The notes beneath the pieces were generated by a model. It saw only the letters and a program-made list of their open reading frames with translations. It was not told the origin of the DNA and did not search any database. DNA of 12,641 nt, from contig JAJWCP010000034.1 of the NCBI GenBank assembly GCA_021617435.1, positions 1 through 12,641 of the forward strand. Direction: 5' to 3'. The position numbers and the translations under genes were made by a program. Shown here piece after piece: positions 5,591 to 12,641 of this stretch. The stretch's first letter is position 1. Every line of letters begins with the position of its first letter. This stretch comes from Pseudomonadota bacterium. Its GTDB lineage: Bacteria; Pseudomonadota; Alphaproteobacteria; RF32; CAG-239.

Positions 5591-7171
5591 TTACTTAATA
5601 AACATACCTGTTCCCAACGAAGGGATACCTCTGTCCGACGAAATTCCCGAACTCTGCTGAGCCGGTTGTTGTGCCGGAGCCTGCTGAGGCTGCGGAGTTT
5701 TGTCGGTGGTGGCGGTGCCGTCCATTTTATCAGGCTCAGTGGTCATGGCGCTGTTGTTGGTATACAGATAATCTTTTAAGCCGTTACGGTCAAACTGAAT
5801 ATAGTTTTGCGTAATGTCTTCAATAATGTGACCGGTGTGCAACAGAGTGCCTTTGCGAGCAAGGAACGATTCGCCTTCTTTGTTAATCAGTTTGGCGGTC
5901 AAATTTTCGCCTTTGCCGATAATTTCCATAATGGCGTATTCTTTGGCGATATTAATCGGCGCGATTTTAGCGTCAATAGAGGTTGAAACGCCTTGTTTAC
6001 CTTCGCCGGTTTTGCTTTCGGTTGCAAACGGATTTTGCTGCCGATTCTTAGCCGCCAAAGCGTCTGCTTCAATACGTTTTTTAAGCTGAATATTCTGCGC
6101 GGTCAAACTTGCAACCGTACGGTCGTGATTGCTTTTGGCATTATTAGCGGCCTGAACGGTTTTGTTTGAAACGGTTGTCAGTTCTTCAAGTTTTTTCTTG
6201 AAGTTGTCAGCCAAGTTTTTGCGATCTTCTTCAACCTGCTGCATTTGCTTGTAAATTTTAGCATTTTCGGCAATCCACTGCTGATTTTGTTCCAACATCT
6301 GGTTCATATAAGCGGTCAGAGCCTTTTTCTGTTTTAATTTTTCAAGTTCAATTTCTTTTTCTTTCAAAAGCTGTTGTTCTCTTAAAACCTTAGCTTCCTG
6401 TTCTTTTTTCCACTCAAATTCTTGACGTTTCTTTTCTTCTTCGGCGGCAAGTTTTTCTTCCATAGCCTTAGCGCGCTGAGCCTTAATCGCCTCAATTTCG
6501 TTTCTGACTTTTTCGCGGCGCAGTTCCAAAGTAAGCAATGTTGTTTGTTTTTCAATATCCGACATCTGGTTAAAAAGGTCATTATTTACTTTTTCAAGCA
6601 CACCGTCGCCAAATTCTTTGTTAACCGGAGCCGGTTTAGGAGCTTCGGGTTTAGCCATCAAAGGAGATGACGTGTCAGGCGCGCTAAGCGGCGAGGTGGT
6701 CGGAGCAACGCCGTTTGTCGGAGCGGGAGCCGGAATATCGCTGTTTTCAACGTTTTCCATGCCGAGTGAAAAATCCATATCGGCGTCAAAAGCTTCCGGC
6801 GCCTGATTTTTAGCGTTTGCTTTCGGAGCCGTGTCTGCTTTCGGAGCCGTGTCTGCTTTCGGAGCGGCATTTGCTGCCGGAGCCGGTTTAGGCGCCGCAG
6901 TCTTTGGAGCCGGAACGGTTGCCGGAGCCGGTGAGATTAAGCCGCTGTCAAGCGGGATAACATCATCGTCTAAAACATCGGGAACTTCCTGACCCATTAA
7001 ATCTGCGCTTGGTTTAACAGCCTTTTCGGTATTTTTCTGCGGCGCAACCGCGTTGTTGTCTTCAACCAATGAAACAACACCCTGAGCCTCACAGGTTTTG
7101 GCAACGCTTAAAGTAATAAGAGAAACCAAAGCGGCGGTGAGTAAATTTTTATTTAAAAGCTTATAATACAT
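5591..7171 (-). CDS. pilP: PilP-like periplasmic pilus assembly protein with coiled-coil extension
   Basis: A 526-residue exported protein. A signal peptide (1-29, ending C-E-A) precedes an Ala/Pro/Lys-rich low-complexity region (about 45-185) with a short tandem repeat. A long charged coiled coil follows (about 195-335, rich in E, K, Q, L). A compact beta-rich domain (about 402-475) contains IAKEYAIMEIIGKG and a G-T-L-L-H-T-G-H-I-I segment, resembling the PilP/GspC-type domain that bridges the inner-membrane complex to the secretin. The tail is Gln/Pro-rich. R64 PilP is only about 150 residues, so this version is more than three times longer, mostly by linker and coiled coil. Start ATG 7171 has AAGGAG 6 bases upstream and overlaps the end of pilO by 11 bases, suggesting translational coupling. 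The assignment rests on the C-terminal domain plus position between pilO and pilQ. Confidence 0.8.
   Translation of the reverse strand: MYYKLLNKNLLTAALVSLITLSVAKTCEAQGVVSLVEDNNAVAPQKNTEKAVKPSADLMGQEVPDVLDDDVIPLDSGLISPAPATVPAPKTAAPKPAPAANAAPKADTAPKADTAPKANAKNQAPEAFDADMDFSLGMENVENSDIPAPAPTNGVAPTTSPLSAPDTSSPLMAKPEAPKPAPVNKEFGDGVLEKVNNDLFNQMSDIEKQTTLLTLELRREKVRNEIEAIKAQRAKAMEEKLAAEEEKKRQEFEWKKEQEAKVLREQQLLKEKEIELEKLKQKKALTAYMNQMLEQNQQWIAENAKIYKQMQQVEEDRKNLADNFKKKLEELTTVSNKTVQAANNAKSNHDRTVASLTAQNIQLKKRIEADALAAKNRQQNPFATESKTGEGKQGVSTSIDAKIAPINIAKEYAIMEIIGKGENLTAKLINKEGESFLARKGTLLHTGHIIEDITQNYIQFDRNGLKDYLYTNNSAMTTEPDKMDGTATTDKTPQPQQAPAQQPAQQSSGISSDRGIPSLGTGMFIK
6819..6865. repeat. 18-bp tandem repeat inside pilP
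   Basis: The unit gctttcggagccgtgtct occurs twice in full (6819-6836, 6837-6854), then 11 matching bases (6855-6865). It encodes repeated A-P-K-A-D-T in the low-complexity linker of the PilP-like protein. In-frame 18-base steps would change the linker by six residues. Confidence 0.9.
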
Positions 7172-8453
7172 ATATTGCTCCTTCGTAATACCAGTTATGG
7201 CTGTTTATATCATATTTAATAGTATTAATCTTAAGTCCTGAAAATTTCATTAACAAACCTAACCATTGTTTAGGATCATGGTTAGAAGTAAAGCTGAATT
7301 TTACCGAACGATAAACATTTTTCTGCGGAGATGTCCAAGTCTCGGTGTTCATACTGATAGGCATCTGCAATCCTTGGAACAAATCGTTTAAGGTGTTAAC
7401 CAAATCAACCCCGTTCATTTCCGGTGGCGAGTTAAAGGTTTTAACGCCCGTAATCGGCACTGAAACAATCACGCTGTTACCGTTAGCGGCAATAGAGCGG
7501 CTTGAAAATGTAACGCCTGATTTATTAAGCGCTTTATCAATCCATGTAATACGCCCCACTTCACGCTTCCATGAAGTAACCAATCCGGTCGGAGTGCAGG
7601 TAATGCCCTCAATTTTCCAACCCGGAGTAACAATGCCGACCACGTCTTGCGTTGCTTTTAAGCAACCGATTAAAACGGCTTGCGGGTCTTGCAGATTCTC
7701 CCATGGTTTAGGTTCCGGCGGAGGAGGAGCTTTTTCAATTTGCCTGATGGGCACCGGAGTAACAATCGGCTTTTTCGGCGGCGCCAAAAACACTGAATTG
7801 ATTAAGGTTGAAACGAGCCAAATTGCGGCAACGCCGATTGCCGCCGCCACGGCAAACAGTTTCGGACCGCGCAAAGCTCTGATTTTTTGCAACTTTGCGT
7901 TGGCGCCTTTTTCAAGCAGGCTTTCAAGCGATATATTTTCAATATCGTCCAAGCCCCACTCTTCCGGCGCTATTTTACGACCCCAATCCGGAACCGCAAG
8001 CATTGACATAAACTGTTCTTTGGCGTCCTCTTCATTTAAAAAGAGCATATCGCCATCGGACAGGATTATATCGTTACGAGCGCATACATACCACCATCCG
8101 TTGCTGACCTTAAACACCGCCAAAAATGACGAGCGGTCTGAGAGCGCGGTTGAAACGGATACAGCCGCTGCCGGCATTTTCTTTTTATATCCCTGATATG
8201 AAACGCACAAACCGAATTGCGGCGATTTACCGGGTTTTAAGCAGAAGAGGTCGGCGCCTTCCAAAACGTTTTCGGAAGCCTCAATAATTTCAACAAACGG
8301 GTCGTCTTTGTTTTGCAGAGGCTGCCAGAACAAGCTGGCGGCATAAGTCACACCGCCGACGTCAAAGCTGGTACCCCAAGCTTTGGTTTCGTCTCTTTCC
8401 GCCGGATTAACTTCGCCGGAATAGTTTTCATCTAAATTAGCATCCTCTAACAC
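7161..8453 (-). CDS. pilO: PilO (PilO2-type) inner-membrane pilus assembly protein
   Basis: This 430-residue bitopic protein is close to the ~430 residues of R64 PilO. A cytoplasmic N-terminal part (1-197) has a W-G-x-S-F-D start region and contains a G-W-W-Y-V segment (119-123). A single membrane helix follows at about 198-224, then a Pro-rich linker (225-250, A-P-P-P-P-E-P-K-P), and a periplasmic domain with Cys264 and Cys286 that ends W-Y-Y-E-G-A-I-Y-V-L. This matches the PilO2 family of type IVb systems, thought to join PilP in the alignment complex beneath the secretin. It starts at GTG (8453), with AAGGA 8 bases upstream, 18 bases after the pilN stop codon. Its end overlaps pilP. The assignment uses architecture, length and gene order; overall sequence similarity in this family is low. 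Confidence 0.82.
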   Translation of the reverse strand: MLEDANLDENYSGEVNPAERDETKAWGTSFDVGGVTYAASLFWQPLQNKDDPFVEIIEASENVLEGADLFCLKPGKSPQFGLCVSYQGYKKKMPAAAVSVSTALSDRSSFLAVFKVSNGWWYVCARNDIILSDGDMLFLNEEDAKEQFMSMLAVPDWGRKIAPEEWGLDDIENISLESLLEKGANAKLQKIRALRGPKLFAVAAAIGVAAIWLVSTLINSVFLAPPKKPIVTPVPIRQIEKAPPPPEPKPWENLQDPQAVLIGCLKATQDVVGIVTPGWKIEGITCTPTGLVTSWKREVGRITWIDKALNKSGVTFSSRSIAANGNSVIVSVPITGVKTFNSPPEMNGVDLVNTLNDLFQGLQMPISMNTETWTSPQKNVYRSVKFSFTSNHDPKQWLGLLMKFSGLKINTIKYDINSHNWYYEGAIYVL

Positions 8454-8471
8454 GGTATTGTTCCTTTACTG

Positions 8472-10091
8472 TTAGTATTTCATTCTGGATTCGGGCACAA
8501 GCGGGGAGTCCAAAACCACAGGGGTTAACATAATAACCAAGATACTGCGGGTTTTTTCAGCCGTTGCGGTGCCTCCCAAGAGTGAGTTTTCTGCCGAGCC
8601 TACGCCGGTTTTTTTAGCGGAGTTTTCAACACGTTCATAACCGCTCAAGATTAAAGTTTCGCCTGATTTCAAAGCAACTTCCTGCGTAAAGCCGCGGGTT
8701 TCAATAATCGGGTTTTGAATGTATTGACCGCTGGTTTCGCCCTCGGTGCTTGAGCCGCTGCCCAAATCAACTCTTTCAAGTTCAATAAGGTCAGACAAGG
8801 TGAGGTTAAACATCAACATCAAACGACCATGCTCCAAAATACGCGGCAAAACATCAAGTGTAAAACCGGTTTCAATTTCCTCTGTAGTGGTTGAAAGGTC
8901 ATAATAGCTGCCATCGCTACCGGAGTTGGTCTTTGTAATTTCAGAAATATAGTTCTGAGTTTTAACCACCTGAATAGGAGCCGGTTTGTTGTTCAAGGTA
9001 GTAACCGTGCCACTGGTAATTAAGTTGGTGGTGCCTTGTTCTGAAAGGGCTTGAATAGCGCCTGCCAAAGTCCACTGACCGGACAAAATCGTCATAGACA
9101 GGTTGTTGGTAACTTCAGCGCCCAAACCGCCCGGACTTGCCAAACCTAAATCAGTGATGTGGTTATTACCCTTAAACGCGGCGGAAAGATTAAGACCATA
9201 CTGGTCTGAATCCGAAACATTAACCTGCAAAACCTTAACGCTGATGGCAACCTGCCGTGAGAGGCGGATATTTTGTTCGTTAACAAATTTTGCCACTTTG
9301 CGAATATCGGTCGGAGTGCCAGTTAAAGTGATAGTGCCGTTTGACTGGTCCATAGTCAGCTGAGCCTCATTGCTAATCATTGATTTAATTGATGATTCAA
9401 TATTAGCCCACAAGTCAATATTGGCGGTGTTGCTGAGCGAAACAGATGACGAGCCCGCGCTACCGTCGGTAGATGAACCGCCGACGTTAACCGACAAGGT
9501 CGGTTTGGTAGGCAAGGTGTATAACACAAAAGTTTTGGTGATAAATTTATAAAAATAAATTTGTTTTTTTTCATATTTCCACCAAATACCGAAACGGTTG
9601 CAAACTTCATCAAGCAAGCCGCTCAAAGGACCTTTGTATGAAACAAGCATTTTGGTGCTGTCGGTCCATTGCGCGCCGATAGATTCCAAACTCGGAGCAT
9701 TGCCGTCGGCCTGTTGTTTTGAAGCTTCTTCTAAAGTCGGGTCGTATCTGACTGAAAGCGAAGTGATTTTGTTCAGCATATCGCCGATTTCATATAACGT
9801 AATCGGGCGGTTGCTGATTAAGGTAACCCCGTCCGGAGTTTCCAAATAACTAGGAACCGGGTCGCCCTCGTACTCAACTTCACTGGTGTCGCCGAGCCAA
9901 ATATCGTCATTAACTCTGATAACGTCGGTAACGGCAGGTGTTGTCGGAGCCTTTGCTTTTTCTTTTAAGACGACGGTGTTTTCAACTTCACGGTCTAAAG
10001 TGGCGTCAAGGTCGGTTGAAACGGAGCACGCCGCAACCAAAGCGGCAACTGCCGTACCAAGAGCTAAATTAAAAAACTTATTCATACGCAT
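8472..10091 (-). CDS. pilN: PilN, type IVb pilus secretin (outer-membrane lipoprotein)
   Basis: This protein has 539 residues from the ATG at 10091. A lipoprotein signal ends L-V-A-A-C, with the lipidated Cys at 22. N-terminal periplasmic domains follow: an N0-like region about 80-195, then a Ser/Gly-rich linker (204-220), then an N1-like region 230-285. The secretin core spans about 285-530: G-T-V-T-T-L-N-N-K-P-A (361-371), E-T-G-F-T-L-D-V-L-P-R-I (407-418) and T-R-G-F plus A-L-K-S-G-E-T-L-I-L-S-G (465-484), ending I-L-V-I-M-L-T-P. This is the outer-membrane ring through which the pilus passes, of the PilN/BfpB type. Start choice: GGAGG at 10098-10102 is 6 bases from this ATG; other in-frame starts are at 10112 (TTG), 10097 and 10085. 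It overlaps the preceding gene by 14 bases, suggesting translational coupling. Confidence 0.93.
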   Translation of the reverse strand: MRMNKFFNLALGTAVAALVAACSVSTDLDATLDREVENTVVLKEKAKAPTTPAVTDVIRVNDDIWLGDTSEVEYEGDPVPSYLETPDGVTLISNRPITLYEIGDMLNKITSLSVRYDPTLEEASKQQADGNAPSLESIGAQWTDSTKMLVSYKGPLSGLLDEVCNRFGIWWKYEKKQIYFYKFITKTFVLYTLPTKPTLSVNVGGSSTDGSAGSSSVSLSNTANIDLWANIESSIKSMISNEAQLTMDQSNGTITLTGTPTDIRKVAKFVNEQNIRLSRQVAISVKVLQVNVSDSDQYGLNLSAAFKGNNHITDLGLASPGGLGAEVTNNLSMTILSGQWTLAGAIQALSEQGTTNLITSGTVTTLNNKPAPIQVVKTQNYISEITKTNSGSDGSYYDLSTTTEEIETGFTLDVLPRILEHGRLMLMFNLTLSDLIELERVDLGSGSSTEGETSGQYIQNPIIETRGFTQEVALKSGETLILSGYERVENSAKKTGVGSAENSLLGGTATAEKTRSILVIMLTPVVLDSPLVPESRMKY

Positions 10092-10833
10092 TTTCATCCT
10101 CCATCGTTTCAACGACTAATACGCGGTTTCCTTTATAAAATGTTGCAATCGGAGCCGGACGGGCGCGGGCGAAAGCTCTGATTAAAGCCGAGCTTACATC
10201 GGCAAAGCGTCCTCTGAACATGGCTCCGGCGCTCAAAACATAATTGCGGTTGGTGTTCCAAACCAAGCGCCAGCCTGACTGCTCGCTCCACTCAGTAAGC
10301 AAAGCTTTAAGGTTTTGACCTTCTTCGGCGAGCCAATCCTGAACAGGATCTTCCACATCGTCTGAATTGTCATCAGAATTATCTTCTGTTTCGGCAACAA
10401 TAGTTTCATCAACTTTTATGTCCTCAGGAGCAACTTTTTCTTCGGGGGTTTCTTCAGGCTCAGTGGCAACACCGGCTTGTTCTTCATATTCAATAACCTC
10501 ATCTTCAACTGACGGGGGAATAGACGCCGAGAGGTTATTGCCTGCTCCTGCCTGCGAGATTAATCTGTCGCGGGGAGTTCTTTCGCCGTATTCTCTAAAA
10601 TCGGCGGCCGTACGGGTATAATTAACATACGGGTCGTTCGGACACATATTGGGGTCTGCCGTGTTTTGGCAGATATATTCGTCCGGCGGCACGGCGGCGT
10701 ACGTTTCGTCAATATACACATCCATCGGGCAATCCGGACCGTTACATTGCGCCGTGTAGGCTGAATTATAGCGCACACAGCCGACCATACCCAAACACAA
10801 CAGGCAGGCGGATAAGAGTAATTTATTATTCAT
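10078..10833 (-). CDS. TcpQ/PilL-C-type pilus lipoprotein (secretin partner)
   Basis: This 251-residue lipoprotein begins M-N-N-K-L-L-L and has a short hydrophobic signal with G-M-V-G-C, the lipidated Cys at 19. A Cys-containing region (C30, C35, C55, C64) follows, then a very acidic linker (about 109-165, with D-N-S-D-D-N-S-D-D). The C-terminal ~80 residues (W-L-A-E-E-G-Q-N-L-K-A-L-L-x-x-W, then G-W-R-L-V-W, F-R-G-R-F, and a final V-L-V-V-E) match the TcpQ C-terminal domain also found at the end of R64 PilL. In TCP, TcpQ stabilises and localises the secretin TcpC; its placement immediately before pilN fits that role. Start choice: ATG 10833 has AGGGGA 7-8 bases upstream; an ATG at 10860 lies about 8 bases from the predicted transcription start and lacks a good ribosome site. 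Confidence 0.82.
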   Translation of the reverse strand: MNNKLLLSACLLCLGMVGCVRYNSAYTAQCNGPDCPMDVYIDETYAAVPPDEYICQNTADPNMCPNDPYVNYTRTAADFREYGERTPRDRLISQAGAGNNLSASIPPSVEDEVIEYEEQAGVATEPEETPEEKVAPEDIKVDETIVAETEDNSDDNSDDVEDPVQDWLAEEGQNLKALLTEWSEQSGWRLVWNTNRNYVLSAGAMFRGRFADVSSALIRAFARARPAPIATFYKGNRVLVVETMEDENAYE

Positions 10834-10874
10834 ATTTAATTCCCCTATGTCATACTTCATTACATTGTTGTTCC

Positions 10875-10903
10875 ATCATACAGGTTGAATTTTAAATAAT
10901 CAA
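10875..10903 (-). promoter_or_regulatory. Sigma70-like promoter of the pilus operon
   Basis: Read on the - strand: -35 TTGATT (10903-10898), a 17-base spacer and -10 TATGAT (10880-10875). Transcription would start near 10868, giving a leader of about 35 bases before the ATG at 10833. It lies in the 87-base gap between the OmpA-like gene and the TcpQ-like gene, the only gap of this size within the block, and would drive the whole set down to 2190. Confidence 0.6.
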
Positions 10904-10920
10904 GCGCCGCGCAAAACTTA

Positions 10921-12641
10921 TTACCATGGGCGGTAATAAGAGCTGCCGTTATCTTTATTTATTACAACCTCTTCATTATTGTTAAACCGAATATTCCTAA
11001 TAATAAATGAATTTGGCTCGCGCGAGGTGAACACAATATTAATTTTTCTGTAATCCACGCCGCGGTTTGCTAAAATAGTGCTTAACAGGTTAAGCCTTTT
11101 CTTTTGCAGGGCAAAAGAGCTGGTGCCGTCAATTCTGATTTCAATATACAAATCGTCATTGTCGCGCGCGTTATCGGCAAAAGCGTGAATCCAGCGCAAA
11201 GTCTGCCCTGAAATTTCCGCTCTGTTGGGCTGAAACGAAAGTCTCAGCTCCGCCGGCAGAATTTTTGCCGGTTTGCTCTGCCCCGGAAACTTGTTTCCCA
11301 CGCCGAAAAAGTCAAAAGTGCTGCGGCTCTGCCCTGACAATTGACTGATTTCGGTTTGCGGGTTTTCATCTTTACTTTTATCTTTGTTACCGGCAAACCA
11401 TGAGGTTATACTTTTAAATAAGCCGGTTTTCTTTTCATCTTCATTTAAGCCGCCGTCATCGTTCGGTGCTGTCGCGGCGGGTTCTTTAACTTCGTCTTTT
11501 TTAGCCGGTTTGTCATCGGGCGAATATGAGAGCTGCGGCGTTAAATTCGGGTCGTTGGCAATATCGTCCGGTATCGGAATTAACAGGTTGGGCACCATTT
11601 GGTAGGCAACTTTGGTCTCGCCGCCTGAAATGTTGCCATCCTCTTCTTTAAGCGCCAAGCTGATATTTTCATCTTCCGCGGCGGGGCGCAAAAGGCTTGT
11701 TTGTTCTTCTGGTTTAGGTTGAGATTCGTCAGCCTCTTCTTCAGCGGCAACCGGAGTTTCCTCTAAAGATTGCTCGCTTTGCGCAAATTGCTCCACTACC
11801 GCTTTGTTTTTGGCAAACCGATTTCCCTTAGCCACTACCCACGGGCTTTCTTCCGGCTGTTTTTCCGACATTTGTTGCCATTCGTTTTGCTTTAAGTCGG
11901 CTTCCGCTAAAGTTTTTTCTTCCGGAGCTTCTGCTTCCTCAATGGTGTTAACCAAAACATTCGGCTCCAACATGGCAATTTCAGAACCTGATGCGGAGTT
12001 TTGCACTTCTATTTGCTTATGAAGCGTGCCGGATGTTTCCACCAGCGGAATTTCATTGTCTTCAAGCGGGGCAACGCTTAAAGCGGCGTTATCTGTAACT
12101 GTGTTTTCCGCAACCACTATATTTTCGGCGCTAATATCTTTATCTTCCGGCGCATACAAAACTTTAAGCGGCTCAGAAGGTTTGCTTAATATAATATTTT
12201 GTGTTTTTTCATCTTGCAGGGTGTCGCTTATATCGGCATACACAATGCCGCTTTGTTCATAAGCGGGCGCGGCAACTTGCGCGGAGGCTATTTCTTCCGG
12301 CTCTAACACAATTTCTTGCGCGGCGGCAAGGTCAGTGTTAATTGGGCTTTTGATAACTGTTTGGCTTGTTGCGGTAACGGTGTTTTCCGCCAAAACTTCC
12401 GGCTTTTGCTCTAAAGCCTCTTTCGGGGCGGCAACATCCGCCGCCGGTGTGGGAGCGGTTAAATCCTCAATCGCGCTCACGTCAACCGCGGTTGCGGCGG
12501 CAACCTGCCGAACCGTTAAGTCTTTCGGCTTTGAAAACAGAGATATATCCTGCGTTTTAATAACCTTGTTTCCGGTTTGGTTTTTCGGAGTTTCCGGCGC
12601 GCGGAAAAACACTTTACCGACGGCGGCAACCGCCAGTAAAG
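10921..12641 (-). CDS. Large acidic, probably membrane-anchored protein with degenerate OmpA-like C-terminus (5' end outside window)
   Basis: The open frame runs off the window edge. A GTG at 12612 is in frame, but nine complete codons upstream read L-L-A-V-A-A-V-G-K, continuing into V-F-F-R-A-P-E-T-P. That is the end of a signal sequence or membrane anchor, so the true start lies outside. The next ~430 residues (roughly 11290-12590) are Ala/Glu/Pro/Asp-rich and look disordered. The last ~110 residues (about 10924-11260) include L-S-F-Q-P-N-R-A-E-I, I-E-I-R-I-D-G-T, K-K-R-L-N-L-L-S-T-I-L-A-N-R-G-V-D and I-N-I-V-F. This follows the order of an OmpA/MotB peptidoglycan-binding domain. The loop carrying the usual GHTD...N...LS..RA signature is about four residues short, so peptidoglycan binding is unproven. 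It sits where R64 has pilL/pilM and may anchor the pilus machine to the wall. Confidence 0.6.
   Translation of the reverse strand, partial: LLAVAAVGKVFFRAPETPKNQTGNKVIKTQDISLFSKPKDLTVRQVAAATAVDVSAIEDLTAPTPAADVAAPKEALEQKPEVLAENTVTATSQTVIKSPINTDLAAAQEIVLEPEEIASAQVAAPAYEQSGIVYADISDTLQDEKTQNIILSKPSEPLKVLYAPEDKDISAENIVVAENTVTDNAALSVAPLEDNEIPLVETSGTLHKQIEVQNSASGSEIAMLEPNVLVNTIEEAEAPEEKTLAEADLKQNEWQQMSEKQPEESPWVVAKGNRFAKNKAVVEQFAQSEQSLEETPVAAEEEADESQPKPEEQTSLLRPAAEDENISLALKEEDGNISGGETKVAYQMVPNLLIPIPDDIANDPNLTPQLSYSPDDKPAKKDEVKEPAATAPNDDGGLNEDEKKTGLFKSITSWFAGNKDKSKDENPQTEISQLSGQSRSTFDFFGVGNKFPGQSKPAKILPAELRLSFQPNRAEISGQTLRWIHAFADNARDNDDLYIEIRIDGTSSFALQKKRLNLLSTILANRGVDYRKINIVFTSREPNSFIIRNIRFNNNEEVVINKDNGSSYYRPW

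Noticed and set aside
7345..8196. 283-codon open frame on the + strand opposite pilO
   Set aside because: It is antisense to a well-supported gene, has no recognisable domain or ribosome site, and fits a shadow of pilO codon usage.
12610..12612. GTG at 12612 as the start of the OmpA-like gene
   Set aside because: The upstream codons continue a hydrophobic anchor (LLAVAAVGK) in frame to the window edge, so the gene is 5'-truncated.

Overview
The window reads as chromosomal DNA of a moderately AT-rich Gram-negative bacterium that uses the standard genetic code. Secretin, lipoprotein and periplasmic proteins imply an outer membrane. An alphaproteobacterium, perhaps one of the uncultured gut lineages, is my best guess. 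It rests on the SMVEMLGVLAIIGVLSVG-type prepilin segment and on a palindromic repeat of alphaproteobacterial style, so the taxonomy is inference.

Layout. (1) 1-158: the 3' end of a thioredoxin gene and a strong terminator. (2) 240-1199, + strand: a compact PilT/DotB-type hexameric ATPase with its own terminator. (3) 1246-2147: a type IV prepilin gene on the - strand bracketed by a perfect 45-bp direct repeat. Its leader-peptide region is largely encoded by a ~98-bp palindromic element, and its Shine-Dalgarno can be folded into a hairpin. (4) 2161-10903, - strand: a tightly packed type IVb (R64 thin-pilus/BFP/TCP-like) pilus operon. In transcription order it holds a TcpQ/PilL-C-type lipoprotein, secretin PilN, PilO, an enlarged PilP, assembly ATPase PilQ, platform protein PilR and a PilS-like pilin. 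A sigma70-like promoter lies at its head and a terminator hairpin at its end. (5) 10921-12641, - strand: the 5'-truncated gene of a long acidic, probably membrane-anchored protein with a degenerate OmpA-like C-terminus.

How the genes fit together. PilN forms the outer-membrane channel, helped by the TcpQ-like lipoprotein. PilO and PilP form the inner-membrane/periplasmic alignment complex. PilR is the inner-membrane platform and PilQ powers pilin polymerisation. The separate PilT/DotB-like ATPase is a candidate retraction motor. The pilin at the canonical pilS position has lost a recognisable prepilin peptidase site, whereas the repeat-flanked pilin keeps one and is the likelier fibre subunit. 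No prepilin peptidase, PilM, lytic transglycosylase or PilV adhesin gene is in the window. No gap between genes exceeds 300 bases. The most unusual part is the repeat-flanked pilin 'cassette' at 1246-2147, where three independent structures converge on one pilin gene.
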